From the NCBI GenBank assembly GCA_040879025.1, contig JBBDLF010000040.1, positions 62,001 to 126,000 of the forward strand: a stretch of 64,000 bases of DNA. The letters run 5' to 3'. Numbering within the stretch: the stretch's first letter is position 1; every line of letters begins with the position of its first letter. This DNA is from JBBDLF01 sp040879025. Lineage in GTDB: Bacteria > Pseudomonadota > Gammaproteobacteria > Pseudomonadales > Pseudohongiellaceae. Shown here in pieces: positions 17,043-26,349 of this stretch. The position numbers and the translations under genes are program-made. Under the pieces are notes generated by a model that was not told the DNA's origin, made no database searches, and worked only from the letters and a program-made list of their open reading frames with translations.

Positions 17043-17750
17043 ATGTTGCTACGAACAGAACAATTAGGGAAAGTGTTTCGAACCGACGAGGTTGAAACCA
17101 CGGCGCTGGATAGCGTGAGCATCGGCATTGCACAGGGCGAGTTTGTGTCGATGATGGGACCCTCCGGATGCGGCAAATCCACAATGCTGAACATTCTGGG
17201 TCTGATCGACAGTCCCGATTCCGGGAAGTATTTTTTCAATAATGAAGAAGTCTCGGGATTCAGTGAGCGTGGCCGTGCGGGACTGCGCAAGAGCAACATC
17301 GGCTTTATTTTCCAGAGTTTCAATCTGATTGACGAGCTCAGCGTGTATGAGAATGTCGAATTGCCACTGATCTATACCAAAACTCCCGCGGCGGCACGCA
17401 AGGAGCAGGTTGAGGCTGTCATCGACAAAATGAAGATGGCGCACCGGCTGAAACATTTTCCGCAGCAACTGTCCGGTGGTCAGCAGCAGCGAGTAGCCAT
17501 AGCCCGCGCCATCGTCAATCAGCCCAGCCTGATTCTGGCAGATGAGCCCACGGGCAACCTGGACAGTGAACATGGCCGGGAGGTAATGAAATTGCTGCTG
17601 AGTCTGAATGACGAGGGAACGACCATCGTCATGGTGACTCATTCGGCGGAAGATGCCTCGTACGGTAGCAGAATAATCAGGATGCTGGATGGTCAGGTGA
17701 TGATGGAACATGACGCCAGCGTGGGTAGCCGTGAGCCCAGTTACGTCTGA
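17043..17750 (+). CDS. ABC transporter ATP-binding protein (MacB/LolD type)
   Basis: 235 residues from ATG 17043. All ABC ATPase motifs are intact: Walker A GPSGCGKST, Q-loop FIFQSFNLIDELSVYENVELPL, signature LSGGQQQRVAIARA, Walker B LILADEPTGNLD and the H-loop THS. The sequence style matches the LolD/MacB/FtsE group of ATPases that work with FtsX-like permeases in mechanotransmission or lipoprotein export. No permease gene lies next to it: the upstream gene is the hydrolase/membrane fusion and the downstream gene is convergent. It either pairs with a permease encoded elsewhere or uses an unusual partner. It is followed by a strong hairpin terminator. Confidence 0.88.
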   Translation: MLLRTEQLGKVFRTDEVETTALDSVSIGIAQGEFVSMMGPSGCGKSTMLNILGLIDSPDSGKYFFNNEEVSGFSERGRAGLRKSNIGFIFQSFNLIDELSVYENVELPLIYTKTPAAARKEQVEAVIDKMKMAHRLKHFPQQLSGGQQQRVAIARAIVNQPSLILADEPTGNLDSEHGREVMKLLLSLNDEGTTIVMVTHSAEDASYGSRIIRMLDGQVMMEHDASVGSREPSYV

Positions 17751-17761
17751 CCCGGTTTACA

Positions 17762-17820
17762 GGGTCCGGGTGCAATTTCCCCCCCAAGCCATCCTGCAAG
17801 GTGTGCCCGGACCCTTTTTT
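17762..17820 (+). terminator. Rho-independent terminator after the ABC ATPase
   Basis: GGGTCCGGG at 17762-17770 pairs with CCCGGACCC at 17806-17814 and is followed directly by TTTTTT. The loop is long (about 35 bases) with a secondary TGCA/TGCA pairing that would shorten it. It sits 12 bases after the stop at 17750 and ends transcription ahead of the convergent SDR gene. Confidence 0.8.
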
Positions 17821-17864
17821 ATCGACATGGCGCGCTGTGTGTTATCAACAAGGTGCGCCGCCTC

Positions 17865-18737
17865 TCAAAACGGCGCGCCGCCGCTGGCATTAAGTATTTC
17901 ACCATTGATATAGGTGGCTTCGTCGCTGGCCAGGTAGACGTAGGCGGTTGCCATCTCAATCGGCTGCGCCGGGCGACCAATCGGATGGCCGGAGCCGAAA
18001 TTCTTTATTTTCTCCGACCCGAACGATTGCAGGGGAAGCGGTGTCCAGACAGGGCCGGGCGCCACGGCATTTACCCGTATACCCCGCTCGATCAGTTCCT
18101 TGGCCAGGCCTCGGGTAAAGGTAACAATGGCGCCTTTGGTAACCGCGTAGTCCAGAATGGCCGGCGACGGGAGAAAACCCTGCACGCTGCTGGTGTTGAT
18201 AATACAGCTGCCAGGCTGCATGTGCGGAAGAGCAGCCCGGGTTACGTGAAAAAGGGCATTGATATTGGTCCTGATCGTGCGGTCGATGCGGTCGCCGTCG
18301 ATGTCCTCGAATTTTTCTACACTTTTTCCCTGAAAGGCTGCGTTGTTCACGAGAAGATCGAGTCCGCCAAGGTGCGTTACCGCTTCGGCGACCACGCGCT
18401 GACATTCACTTTCCTCGGCAAGATCACATTTTATGATCGCGGCATTGCGCCCCGTCCCTTGCACCAGTTCCAGTGTGCGCTCGGCATCTCTTTCTTCCTG
18501 CCAGTACGCCACCACCACATCCGCGCCTTCCTTTGCGAACGCCAGCGCCACCGCACGACCGATCCCGCTGTCCCCCCCTGTCACCAATGCCTTGCGTCCA
18601 ATCAGACGGCCGTAGCCCTTGTAGCTTTCCTCGCCATGATCGGCATCATGTTCGATTTTGTGTTCGTAGCCGGGAACCGGTTGTTCGGATTCGCCGGGAA
18701 AGGGGGGTCGTTCATAGGCGGTTCTGGGATCTCTCAT
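17865..18737 (-). CDS. SDR-family oxidoreductase (GSP39/YhxC-like)
   Basis: 290 residues with the extended N-terminus typical of the general-stress SDRs (an approximately 40-residue Pro/Glu-rich lead-in, then GRLIGRKALVTGGDSGIGRAVA). The dinucleotide motif TGGDSGIG, the NNAA stretch, catalytic Ser in INTSSVQG, and the Tyr-x3-Lys pair in LDYAVTKGA are all present; APGPVWTPL follows. These enzymes are NAD(P)-dependent and often stress-induced, with poorly defined substrates. A hemerythrin gene lies immediately upstream on the same strand with a 31-base gap, so the two are likely co-transcribed, consistent with a stress-response role. Confidence 0.9.
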   Translation of the reverse strand: MRDPRTAYERPPFPGESEQPVPGYEHKIEHDADHGEESYKGYGRLIGRKALVTGGDSGIGRAVALAFAKEGADVVVAYWQEERDAERTLELVQGTGRNAAIIKCDLAEESECQRVVAEAVTHLGGLDLLVNNAAFQGKSVEKFEDIDGDRIDRTIRTNINALFHVTRAALPHMQPGSCIINTSSVQGFLPSPAILDYAVTKGAIVTFTRGLAKELIERGIRVNAVAPGPVWTPLPLQSFGSEKIKNFGSGHPIGRPAQPIEMATAYVYLASDEATYINGEILNASGGAPF

Positions 18738-18768
18738 GTGGCCCTCCCTGGGCTGGTGGCATGCTTGA

Positions 18769-19221
18769 TCACATCAGTGACTGTTTCAGTTCCTTCATTT
18801 TTACAGCCAGCTCTTCAAGCTGTTCCTTCTTCATGGCTTTTTTTGCGGCGGGAAACATGTCCGCTTCTTCCTCCTCCGCATGATGTTCCACGAGTTCCTT
18901 CAATACCTTCGCCCGTCCGGAAAACTTTTCGCTTCCAGGTTCGGTTTTCTTGAGGTCAGGCAATACCAGCTTTTCCACCGCGCGATGTTCTTCGGTCGCT
19001 TCAAAGTACATTTTCCGGTGCTCCTTGCCATTGGTTTCCTTGAAGGCGGGATAAAAGATTTTTTCCTCCAGTTTGGTATGAACCGCCAGTTCGTTTTCTA
19101 TCTGTTTCAGCAAATCCTGCCGGGTCTTGACGGCACCGTCGCTACTTCTGACCAATTGATCCAGAAGTCCGAGCACTTTCTTGTGATCTTCCTTTAGCAT
19201 GTCAATCGCATTGTCAGGCAT
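18769..19221 (-). CDS. Hemerythrin-domain protein
   Basis: 150 residues forming a four-helix HHE bundle. Likely di-iron ligands are His in LKEDHKKV, His and Glu in AVHTKLEEKIFYP, His in ATEEHRAVEK and His/Glu in LVEHHAEEEEADMFP. The C-terminal tail is Lys-rich coiled coil. HHE proteins bind oxygen, NO or iron, and the single-domain forms are often linked to oxidative or nitrosative stress. It is the upstream gene of a two-gene unit with the SDR. Its start has GGAGA nearby on the coding strand. Confidence 0.88.
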   Translation of the reverse strand: MPDNAIDMLKEDHKKVLGLLDQLVRSSDGAVKTRQDLLKQIENELAVHTKLEEKIFYPAFKETNGKEHRKMYFEATEEHRAVEKLVLPDLKKTEPGSEKFSGRAKVLKELVEHHAEEEEADMFPAAKKAMKKEQLEELAVKMKELKQSLM

Positions 19222-19401
19222 GGAAATCTCCTTTTCACAGATAAGTCGCTGCCGCGAGAACCACGATAATGAAGGGCTTCAGCCCTACCAAGTGGTGGAG
19301 CGGCCGGCAGGACCGATTCGATTTACCCTGGTGGTGTTCCCTGATAATCTACCTACACTTGACATACTAGCCCGTCCCAATGATCAAAAAAAAGGGTCCT
19401 C

Positions 19402-20970
19402 ATGCTGAAAACAGCTCAGAAATTCATTGCCGCTGTTATCGTAGTTTCGTTGCCTCTCGTTCCGGCTCTGGCACAGCGGGCGGATAACTGGAACCTCGAA
19501 TTCCCGACTTCCGGAACAGGTGCCGCGCAGCAGCATTTTCGTGAAGGCGTCACCTCAATGCATCTGCATATGTTTGAAGATGCCGAAGAACACTTTCAGG
19601 TGGCACAGCAACTGGCGCCGGATTTTGTCATGGCCTACTGGGGAGAAGCCCTGGCGCAACACAGGACCATCTGGAATATCCATCGCTTGGAACGGGCGCA
19701 AGCCATACTGGGCCGCCTGGGGGCCACGCCCGAGGCCAGGGCTGCCAAGGCGGAGACGTCGCGGGAGCGTCAGTACCTGACGGCGGTGGAGTGGCTGTTT
19801 GGTGACGGCAGCCAGCCGGAGCGAGAACTGGCGTATTCCAATGCGATGGCCGCTCTCAGCCGGGATTTACCTGAGGATTCAGAAGCGAAAGCCTGGTATG
19901 CACTCTCATTGATGCGCATCAATTCACCTGGACTGACCAGGGAGCAGACCCGTTCGCTGATGGCGTCACTGTCTTTGGAAGTGCTGTCAGATAATTCCCG
20001 GCACCCCGGCGCCAACCGCTATCTGATACAGAGTACAGACGACCCGGAAAACACGGATCTCGGCATCATCGCGGTCAACAACCTGCGTCCGATAGAAACC
20101 GATGCGGCCGAGGCGCTGCATATCCCTTCTCACTACTATTTGCAGCACGGCATGTGGACTGAAACGGCGGAATCCAACTGGCGCGCCTTTGAGGCGTCCA
20201 TGGTCTGGGTGGATGAACACGGCTGGAATCTTGAGGACCTCAATTCCCACAACTATGGACATCTGCTGCAGTTCGCCAACTACGGCTACCTGCAATCCGG
20301 CCAGCTCGCCGCGGCGGCGGGAATTCGCGAGCGGGTCAGTTCTGATTTTATCGCCAGCAACAAGGCGGCGGAGATTCGGGCGCCCTATGTAGACACCCAT
20401 GCACGTTACCTTGTGGATCTGGAACGCTGGGATGAAACATCCCACCTGCTGGCTATCGCCCGTGAACACAGCCTGCAGGACGCGGGCCTGTGGCTGGCTA
20501 TCGGTATTGGCGCGGCGCGCAGCGGCGATCTGGACCTGGCGCGGGAGGCGGTTGCCATCCTGGATGATGCCGGCGGCGGCGCGGCAAGTCTGGGCAACAT
20601 ATCAGCGCGCGAAGTCGAGAGCCTTGTTCTTGCCGCACAGGGGCGGACAGAGGCGGCGCTGGCAATGCTACGCCAAGCAGCGGAGGCTAACTGGTCCCGG
20701 CCCGTCACCCGAATCGGCGTACCGCCACGCCCCCTGAAACCGGTTCTGGAACTGCTGGGCGAAGAATTATTGACAAGCGGCGCTGCGGAGGAAGCCTTGC
20801 TGCAGTTTGAGCGCGGGCTGACTCTGTATCGTGGCCGTAACAATCTGCTGGCGGGTGCGGCGCGCGCAGCGGAAGCGGTGGGCAAACATGAGATCGCCCG
20901 GGGGTATCGCGACAGATTGGCGGCAAACCGGGCTGAAGCGGACGAAAATACTCGGTCAATTACACACTAA
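19402..20970 (+). CDS. Exported tetratricopeptide-repeat protein
   Basis: 522 residues with a signal peptide ending ALAQR. TPR helices follow, the clearest being AAQQHFREGVTSMHLHMFEDAEEHFQ and DFVMAYWGEALAQ. The middle carries a His-rich LHIPSHYYLQHGMWTETAESNWRAF block that is also present, in related form, in the second TPR protein encoded at 37245-38825 (HMPSHTWNEMGLWNEAVRANLKA). The shared block and the shared YWGEA motif show that the two are distant paralogues. The function of this family is unknown; TPRs suggest protein binding in the periplasm, and the conserved His/Tyr cluster could mark a metal or ligand site. It is followed 15 bases later by the YebC-family gene. Confidence 0.8.
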   Translation: MLKTAQKFIAAVIVVSLPLVPALAQRADNWNLEFPTSGTGAAQQHFREGVTSMHLHMFEDAEEHFQVAQQLAPDFVMAYWGEALAQHRTIWNIHRLERAQAILGRLGATPEARAAKAETSRERQYLTAVEWLFGDGSQPERELAYSNAMAALSRDLPEDSEAKAWYALSLMRINSPGLTREQTRSLMASLSLEVLSDNSRHPGANRYLIQSTDDPENTDLGIIAVNNLRPIETDAAEALHIPSHYYLQHGMWTETAESNWRAFEASMVWVDEHGWNLEDLNSHNYGHLLQFANYGYLQSGQLAAAAGIRERVSSDFIASNKAAEIRAPYVDTHARYLVDLERWDETSHLLAIAREHSLQDAGLWLAIGIGAARSGDLDLAREAVAILDDAGGGAASLGNISAREVESLVLAAQGRTEAALAMLRQAAEANWSRPVTRIGVPPRPLKPVLELLGEELLTSGAAEEALLQFERGLTLYRGRNNLLAGAARAAEAVGKHEIARGYRDRLAANRAEADENTRSITH

Positions 20971-20985
20971 CCAGTCGAGTATTTT

Positions 20986-21744
20986 ATGGGCAGGGCGTAC
21001 CAGAATCGCAAAGACTCCATGGCGAAAACCGCCGAGGCAAAAACCAGGGTCTATAGCAAATATGCGCGGGAGATATATGTTTGTGCCAAAAGCGGTGGCG
21101 TGGAGCCTGATGGCAACCTGGCGTTGCGAAACCTGATTGAACGTGCCAAAAAAGATCAGGTGCCTACGCACGTTATCGAAAAGGCAATTGAAAAAGCCTG
21201 TGGAACTGGTGGTGAGGATTTTGCGCTGGCCCGTTATGAGGGGTTCGGTCCCGGGGGCTGCATGGTAATTGTCGATTGCCTGACGGATAACCCCAATCGA
21301 ACGTTTGGCGATGTTCGCCAGTGTTTCAATAAAACCAATGCCAAGATCGGCACACCAGGCAGCGTCAGCCATCTGTTTGATCACAGCGCCATTCTCGTGA
21401 TAAAGGCAGACGAAGAAGCGGCGCTTGAGGCGCTGATGTCAGCCGATGTGGATGTCTCGGATATCGAAAGCGAAGACGGCGACGTCACCATATTTACCCC
21501 GCATACGGAATACAACAAGGCAAGGCAGGCACTGATTGATGCTCTCGGTATCGGGGGTGAACTGGAGTTTGAAGTGGACGCGATCCAGTTTCTTCCACAG
21601 ACCACCACGGCGCTTGAAGGGGAAGACCTGGAACTATTCGAAAAATTTGTTGATCTGCTCACCGATCTTGATGACGTACAGAACATTTATCACAATGTTT
21701 ACCACAGCCCTGATGGCGGAGTTCCAGCACCATATCCCCCTTGA
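20986..21744 (+). CDS. YebC/PmpR family protein (YeeN-like)
   Basis: 252 residues, the normal length for the family, with all conserved blocks: MGRAYQNRKDSMAKT at the N-terminus, RVYSKYAREIYVCAKSGG, RAKKDQVPTHVIEKAIEKA, YEGFGPGGCMVIVDCLTDN, and C-terminal LTDLDDVQNIYHNV. YebC/TACO1 proteins act in translation, relieving ribosome stalls, and some are described as transcription factors. The N-terminal AYQNRKDSM form rather than GHSKWANI marks the YeeN-type branch. The gene follows the TPR gene after 15 bases and precedes the PQQ dehydrogenase by about 96 bases. Confidence 0.92.
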   Translation: MGRAYQNRKDSMAKTAEAKTRVYSKYAREIYVCAKSGGVEPDGNLALRNLIERAKKDQVPTHVIEKAIEKACGTGGEDFALARYEGFGPGGCMVIVDCLTDNPNRTFGDVRQCFNKTNAKIGTPGSVSHLFDHSAILVIKADEEAALEALMSADVDVSDIESEDGDVTIFTPHTEYNKARQALIDALGIGGELEFEVDAIQFLPQTTTALEGEDLELFEKFVDLLTDLDDVQNIYHNVYHSPDGGVPAPYPP

Positions 21745-21840
21745 TCTGGACGCGTGCGTATGAATCATGACAGTATGCGGCCTCGATTTTGCTATTTTTC
21801 CGATTTTCATTTTGAAAGGCAGACCAGGGAGAGATTCACG

Positions 21841-23973
21841 ATGCATCTTCTGCGTACCGCACTCGCGCTATCACTATCACTGGCCGTGCTTGGTCCGGTT
21901 CCCGGCTATGCCGCGGAACAGGCGGGAGCGCCTTTTACCGCCGCCGTGAACGCCGACCGTTTAGTGGCCGCCGATCAGGAACCCGGTCAGTGGATGTCCT
22001 ACGGACGTACCTACGACGAGCAGCGTTTCAGCCCCCTGGACCAGATAAACCGGGAGTCGGTCGGTAATCTCGGGCTGGCCTGGTATGCGGATATCGATAC
22101 CAGCCGCGGGCAGGAAGCGACACCTCTGGTGGTGGACGGCGCACTCTATGTGTCCACCGCCTGGAGCATGGTCAAAGCCTTTGATATACGCACCGGGGAA
22201 CCGCTGTGGAGTTATGATCCCCAGGTAGACCGCGCCAAGGGCGTTGACGCCTGTTGCGATGTGGTCAATCGGGGTCTCGCGGTTTGGGAAGGAAAAGTGT
22301 TCGTGGGTGCGCTGGATGGCCGCCTGATCGCGCTGGATTCTGAAACCGGTGAGGAATTATGGTCGGTGGTGACCGTAGACGAGACCAAACCCTACACCAT
22401 CACCGGGGCTCCCCGGGTTGTCAAAGGCAAGGTTGTGATCGGCAACGGCGGCGCAGAATACGGCGTCCGCGGTTACGTCACCGCCTACGACACTGACACT
22501 GGCGAACAGGTGTGGCGGTTTTATACGGTACCGGGTAATCCCGCAGACGGTTTCGAGCAACCTGAACTGGAGGCCGCGGCGGAAACGTGGACCGGAACCT
22601 GGTGGGAGCTGGGAGGCGGGGGCACGGTATGGGATGCCATTACTTACGATCCGGTATCCGATTTGCTGTATCTGGGAGTGGGCAACGGTTCTCCCTGGAA
22701 CCAGGCGCTGCGCAGCCCCGATGGCGGGGACAATTTGTTTCTGACGGCGATAGTGGCCGTGAACCCCGATGATGGAAGTTATGTCTGGCACTATCAGACC
22801 GTGCCGGGTGAGACCTGGGACTACACCGCCACGCAGCACATCATGGTGGCCGACCTGATGATCGAGGGCGTGGAACGGCGGGTTGTGATGCAGGCACCCA
22901 AGAACGGGTTCTTTTATGTGCTTGATGCCGCGACAGGTGAATTCATTTCCGCGAACAATTATGTGCCGGTAAACTGGGCGACCCATATCGATCCCGATAC
23001 CGGGCGTCCGGTAGAAATCTTTGCGGCTCGTTACGAACAAACCGGCGTTTCCTATATCGTGCAGCCCGGTCCCCAGGGCGGGCACAACTGGTATCCCATG
23101 TCCTACAGTCAAAATACCGGGCTGGTGTACATTCCCGCGACGGAACAGTTCATGGGTTATGTGGAAGACCGCGAGTTCGTCACCAGCGCACGCGGCTGGA
23201 ACACCGGGGTGGATTTCGCCCAGGGCGGAGCACTGGTGCGTGATTCCAGTAACGTGCCTGAGCGACGGGCCTATTTGCAAGCCTGGGATCCAATCGCCCA
23301 GGAAGAAGTATGGCGGGTGAGTCATGAGGTCGCCAATGGTGCCAGCGGCGTATTGACCACAGCCGGTGGTCTGGTGTTTCAGGGCAACCGGTCAGGCGAA
23401 TTCAATGCGTACAACGACGAAAGCGGCGAGAAACTCTGGACAGGGTACACGCAGGCCGGTGTGATGGCCGCTCCGGCGACCTATCGGGTCGATGACCAGC
23501 AACATATTGCATTGCTGGTAGGTGCACCCTCGTTACCGGAAAACGGTCCCGGTGCCAGCGTCTCCACTACGGACGCCTCAACCAATAATTCCCGACTGCT
23601 GGTGTTTGCGCTTGGCGGTACGGCGCGCCTGCCGGCACCGACACAGGAAGATGTACAGTCGGCGAGCGATGACTTTACGCCGCCGCCGGCCACCGCATCG
23701 TACGAAACCGTTGCTCACGGCGAACAGGTATACGGTCGTTTCTGCACTGTCTGTCACGGACCCGCGGCGGTCAGCGCAAACCCTCAGTCCTTCCCGGATT
23801 TGCGGTTCTCTCCCCGGATGCTGACGGCCGAGGCCTGGAGCGCGGTGGTGGAAGACGGTGAGCTTGCCGATAACGGGATGGTGTCATTTGCCGATTCGCT
23901 TGAGGATGATGACGCGGAAGCCATTCGCGCCTACATCATCTCTCGTGCCAATGAGGACAGGCAGGCGCAATAA
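21841..23973 (+). CDS. PQQ-dependent quinohemoprotein alcohol dehydrogenase
   Basis: 710 residues from ATG 21841 (GGGAGAG site), with a signal peptide ending GYAAE. An eight-bladed PQQ beta-propeller follows. The adjacent-cysteine disulfide motif VDACCDVVNRG, several W-motif repeats (GEPLWSY, GEELWSV, GEQVWRF) and the catalytic Asp in GETWDYTAT are present. The residue two after that Asp is Thr, not the second Asp of lanthanide enzymes, so a calcium-type site is expected. The C-terminal about 100 residues are a cytochrome c domain (FCTVCHGPAA) with a Met further on as candidate axial ligand. This is the quinohemoprotein (type II) layout: periplasmic oxidation of alcohols with internal electron transfer. 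It is followed three bases later by the DUF5916 gene. Confidence 0.92.
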   Translation: MHLLRTALALSLSLAVLGPVPGYAAEQAGAPFTAAVNADRLVAADQEPGQWMSYGRTYDEQRFSPLDQINRESVGNLGLAWYADIDTSRGQEATPLVVDGALYVSTAWSMVKAFDIRTGEPLWSYDPQVDRAKGVDACCDVVNRGLAVWEGKVFVGALDGRLIALDSETGEELWSVVTVDETKPYTITGAPRVVKGKVVIGNGGAEYGVRGYVTAYDTDTGEQVWRFYTVPGNPADGFEQPELEAAAETWTGTWWELGGGGTVWDAITYDPVSDLLYLGVGNGSPWNQALRSPDGGDNLFLTAIVAVNPDDGSYVWHYQTVPGETWDYTATQHIMVADLMIEGVERRVVMQAPKNGFFYVLDAATGEFISANNYVPVNWATHIDPDTGRPVEIFAARYEQTGVSYIVQPGPQGGHNWYPMSYSQNTGLVYIPATEQFMGYVEDREFVTSARGWNTGVDFAQGGALVRDSSNVPERRAYLQAWDPIAQEEVWRVSHEVANGASGVLTTAGGLVFQGNRSGEFNAYNDESGEKLWTGYTQAGVMAAPATYRVDDQQHIALLVGAPSLPENGPGASVSTTDASTNNSRLLVFALGGTARLPAPTQEDVQSASDDFTPPPATASYETVAHGEQVYGRFCTVCHGPAAVSANPQSFPDLRFSPRMLTAEAWSAVVEDGELADNGMVSFADSLEDDDAEAIRAYIISRANEDRQAQ

Positions 23974-23976
23974 CTG

Positions 23977-26202
23977 ATGCGTGCAATAACAATTTGCCTT
24001 ACGGCGTACTTCGGCCTGTCGCTCTTGTTGGTCGTCGCTCCGGTCGCATACGCTCAGAATTCAGAGTTTCGCATTCCGCGCGTGGATACCGCGCCGCGCA
24101 TTGACGGGCTGTTATCGGATGAGGTGTGGAGTCATGCCACGAGCGTGGCCGTGAATGTGGAAACCAGCCCTGGCGAAAACGTTCCCGCCGCCGTCGCCGC
24201 CGATGCGTTGATCATGGAAGACGGTGAGACGCTTTACGTAGCGTTTGTCGCGTATGATCCCGAGCCCTCTGAAATCCGCGCCTATTATCGTGACCGTGAC
24301 AGCATCGGCAATAATGACAGGGTAGGCATTGTGATCGATACGTTCAATGACGAACGCCGTGCATACGAGTTTTTCGTCAACCCGTTCGGTGTACAACTCG
24401 ATGCGATCAACGACGACGTCAACAATCGCTATGACAACTCCTGGAATGCCATTTGGGAGAGTGCCGGACAGGTGCATGATGACAGCTATTCAGTCGAGAT
24501 GGCTATTCCCCTGAAGCAATTGCGTTTTCCCGGTGGACTGGATCGGCAGACATGGGGTATCGACTTTGTGCGCCTCTATCCCCGTGGTCGCAGTTACCGC
24601 ATTGGCAGCAATTCGCTGGACCGTGATATCGCCTGTTATCTGTGCAAGCTCAGCAAAGCGGAGGGCCTCGCTGATATTGAGCCGAGCATGAATCTGGAGA
24701 TCATCCCCACACTGACAACGACCGTGGTGCAAAATCGTGATCCGGCAGCCGGTTCCTGGGAGGATGAGGAGATCGACCCGCAGGGCGGTCTGGATGTGCG
24801 CTGGGGTATCAATCAGAACGTCTACCTGAATGCCACGATCAATCCGGACTTCTCCCAGGTGGAAGCCGATCGCACCCAACTGGATACCAACACCACTTTC
24901 AGTCTCTATGTGCCGGAGCGGCGAACGTTTTTTCTGGATGGCGCGGATTACTTCAATACCTATCTGAATATCATCCATACGCGCAATATTGCGGATCCGG
25001 ATTACGGTGTGAAACTCACCGGCAAGGCTGGCTCTCATACCCTCGGTATGCTGACCGCCAACGATGAGTCAACCAGTTTTCTGATACCCGGCAGCCTGGG
25101 TTCCAGTCTGGCGACTCTGGGGGAAGAGGAAAGCGACATCAGTATCATGCGATACCGTTATGATGTCCTTGATAATTCAGCAATCGGGGCGGTGGTCACG
25201 GACAGAAGCGCGGGTGACTACAGCAATACGGTCCTTGGAATTGACGGCGTATTCCAGTTAACCGATAGCGATACCCTCTATGTGCAGAGTCTGCGTTCCA
25301 GCACGGACTATCCCCTGGCAGTTCAGAATCAATATTCCCAGGCACCGTCGTTGACCGATGAAACCCATGTGCTTGAATATCGCCACCAGGACCGAAACTG
25401 GAACTGGTTTGCCACCTACGTGGATTATGGCAAGGACTTTCGCGCTGATATGGGCTTCATCAATCAGGTGGATTACCGCAAACTGACCACCCGACTGGGA
25501 CATACCTGGCGCTGGGACGAAGGGTTTTTTGATCGTATCTGGTTTGCCGCCGACTGGGACAAGACCCTGGACCAGTCCGGACTGAAACTGGAAGAAGAAG
25601 TCGAATTCTTTCTCGAGATGAACGGTCCCTGGCAGTCCTATTTGAACGGCCTGTTCGGTGGTAGCGACACCTACTTCAACGGTCAATATTTTGAGGAACA
25701 GTTCAATCAGTTGAACATGGGTTTCAGACCAAACTCGAACCTGTCTGTAGGTCTGTATTTCCGTCTGGAAGACGTCGTGGATTTTGCCAATACCCGCCTT
25801 GGACGGTCGCGCCGAATCGGGCCTCAGTTCGCCTATAACTGGGGGCCTCATCTGCAGGTCAATCTGAATCACACCTTACAAGAGTTTGATGTGGACGGCG
25901 GACGCCTGTTCACCGCTAACCTGACCGATGCCAGGGTAGCCTATCAGTTTACCGCCAACAGCTTTGTCCGCTTTACACTCCAGTACTCGGACAATGATCG
26001 GGATACTGATTTATACATTGACCCGGTGCAGAGCCGGTCGAAGGATCTGGCCATGCAACTGCTGTACAGTTACCGGCTCAACGCCGCATCCCGCTTCTAT
26101 ATTGGCTATTCGGATTCGGGCTTTCAGAATGATGCCCATGATTCGATAGAGCCTACCAATCGCACGGTTTTTGCCAAGTTCAGCTACGCCTGGTTGCCCT
26201 GA
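23977..26202 (+). CDS. DUF5916 / CBM9-like outer-membrane beta-barrel protein
   Basis: 741 residues with a signal peptide ending AYAQN. The first about 200 residues match the carbohydrate-binding family 9-like domain that opens DUF5916 proteins (RIDGLLSDEVWSHA, IVIDTFNDERRAYEFFVNPFGVQLD). The rest matches DUF5916 itself: INPDFSQVEADRTQLDTNTTF, PERRTFFLDGADYF, then alternating strands that end in a C-terminal aromatic pattern (TVFAKFSYAWLP), consistent with an outer-membrane barrel. Function is not established. It begins three bases after the PQQ dehydrogenase stop, so the two are one transcription unit and the barrel may admit or sense the dehydrogenase substrate; that is inference. Confidence 0.85.
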   Translation: MRAITICLTAYFGLSLLLVVAPVAYAQNSEFRIPRVDTAPRIDGLLSDEVWSHATSVAVNVETSPGENVPAAVAADALIMEDGETLYVAFVAYDPEPSEIRAYYRDRDSIGNNDRVGIVIDTFNDERRAYEFFVNPFGVQLDAINDDVNNRYDNSWNAIWESAGQVHDDSYSVEMAIPLKQLRFPGGLDRQTWGIDFVRLYPRGRSYRIGSNSLDRDIACYLCKLSKAEGLADIEPSMNLEIIPTLTTTVVQNRDPAAGSWEDEEIDPQGGLDVRWGINQNVYLNATINPDFSQVEADRTQLDTNTTFSLYVPERRTFFLDGADYFNTYLNIIHTRNIADPDYGVKLTGKAGSHTLGMLTANDESTSFLIPGSLGSSLATLGEEESDISIMRYRYDVLDNSAIGAVVTDRSAGDYSNTVLGIDGVFQLTDSDTLYVQSLRSSTDYPLAVQNQYSQAPSLTDETHVLEYRHQDRNWNWFATYVDYGKDFRADMGFINQVDYRKLTTRLGHTWRWDEGFFDRIWFAADWDKTLDQSGLKLEEEVEFFLEMNGPWQSYLNGLFGGSDTYFNGQYFEEQFNQLNMGFRPNSNLSVGLYFRLEDVVDFANTRLGRSRRIGPQFAYNWGPHLQVNLNHTLQEFDVDGGRLFTANLTDARVAYQFTANSFVRFTLQYSDNDRDTDLYIDPVQSRSKDLAMQLLYSYRLNAASRFYIGYSDSGFQNDAHDSIEPTNRTVFAKFSYAWLP

Positions 26203-26349
26203 CAGCGCCCAATCCGCGGCGTCAGCCCGTAGCGTGCTCCGCCCTGATTTCCTTTTGTGAACGTTTTGCCCGCCTGATTCGTCTAACCTGGAGAGAAGCA
26301 GGGATAGGCATGCAAAGGTTTGAAACGGTATGAAAAAGGTGTTTTGCCC

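Noticed and set aside
17853..18953. A 366-residue plus-strand frame across the SDR and hemerythrin genes
   Set aside because: The minus strand encodes a complete SDR with its catalytic residues and a full hemerythrin bundle; the plus frame has no domain.
21841..23973. Lanthanide-dependent (XoxF-type) PQQ dehydrogenase
   Set aside because: The residue two after the catalytic Asp is Thr (WDYT), not the extra Asp needed for lanthanide binding.
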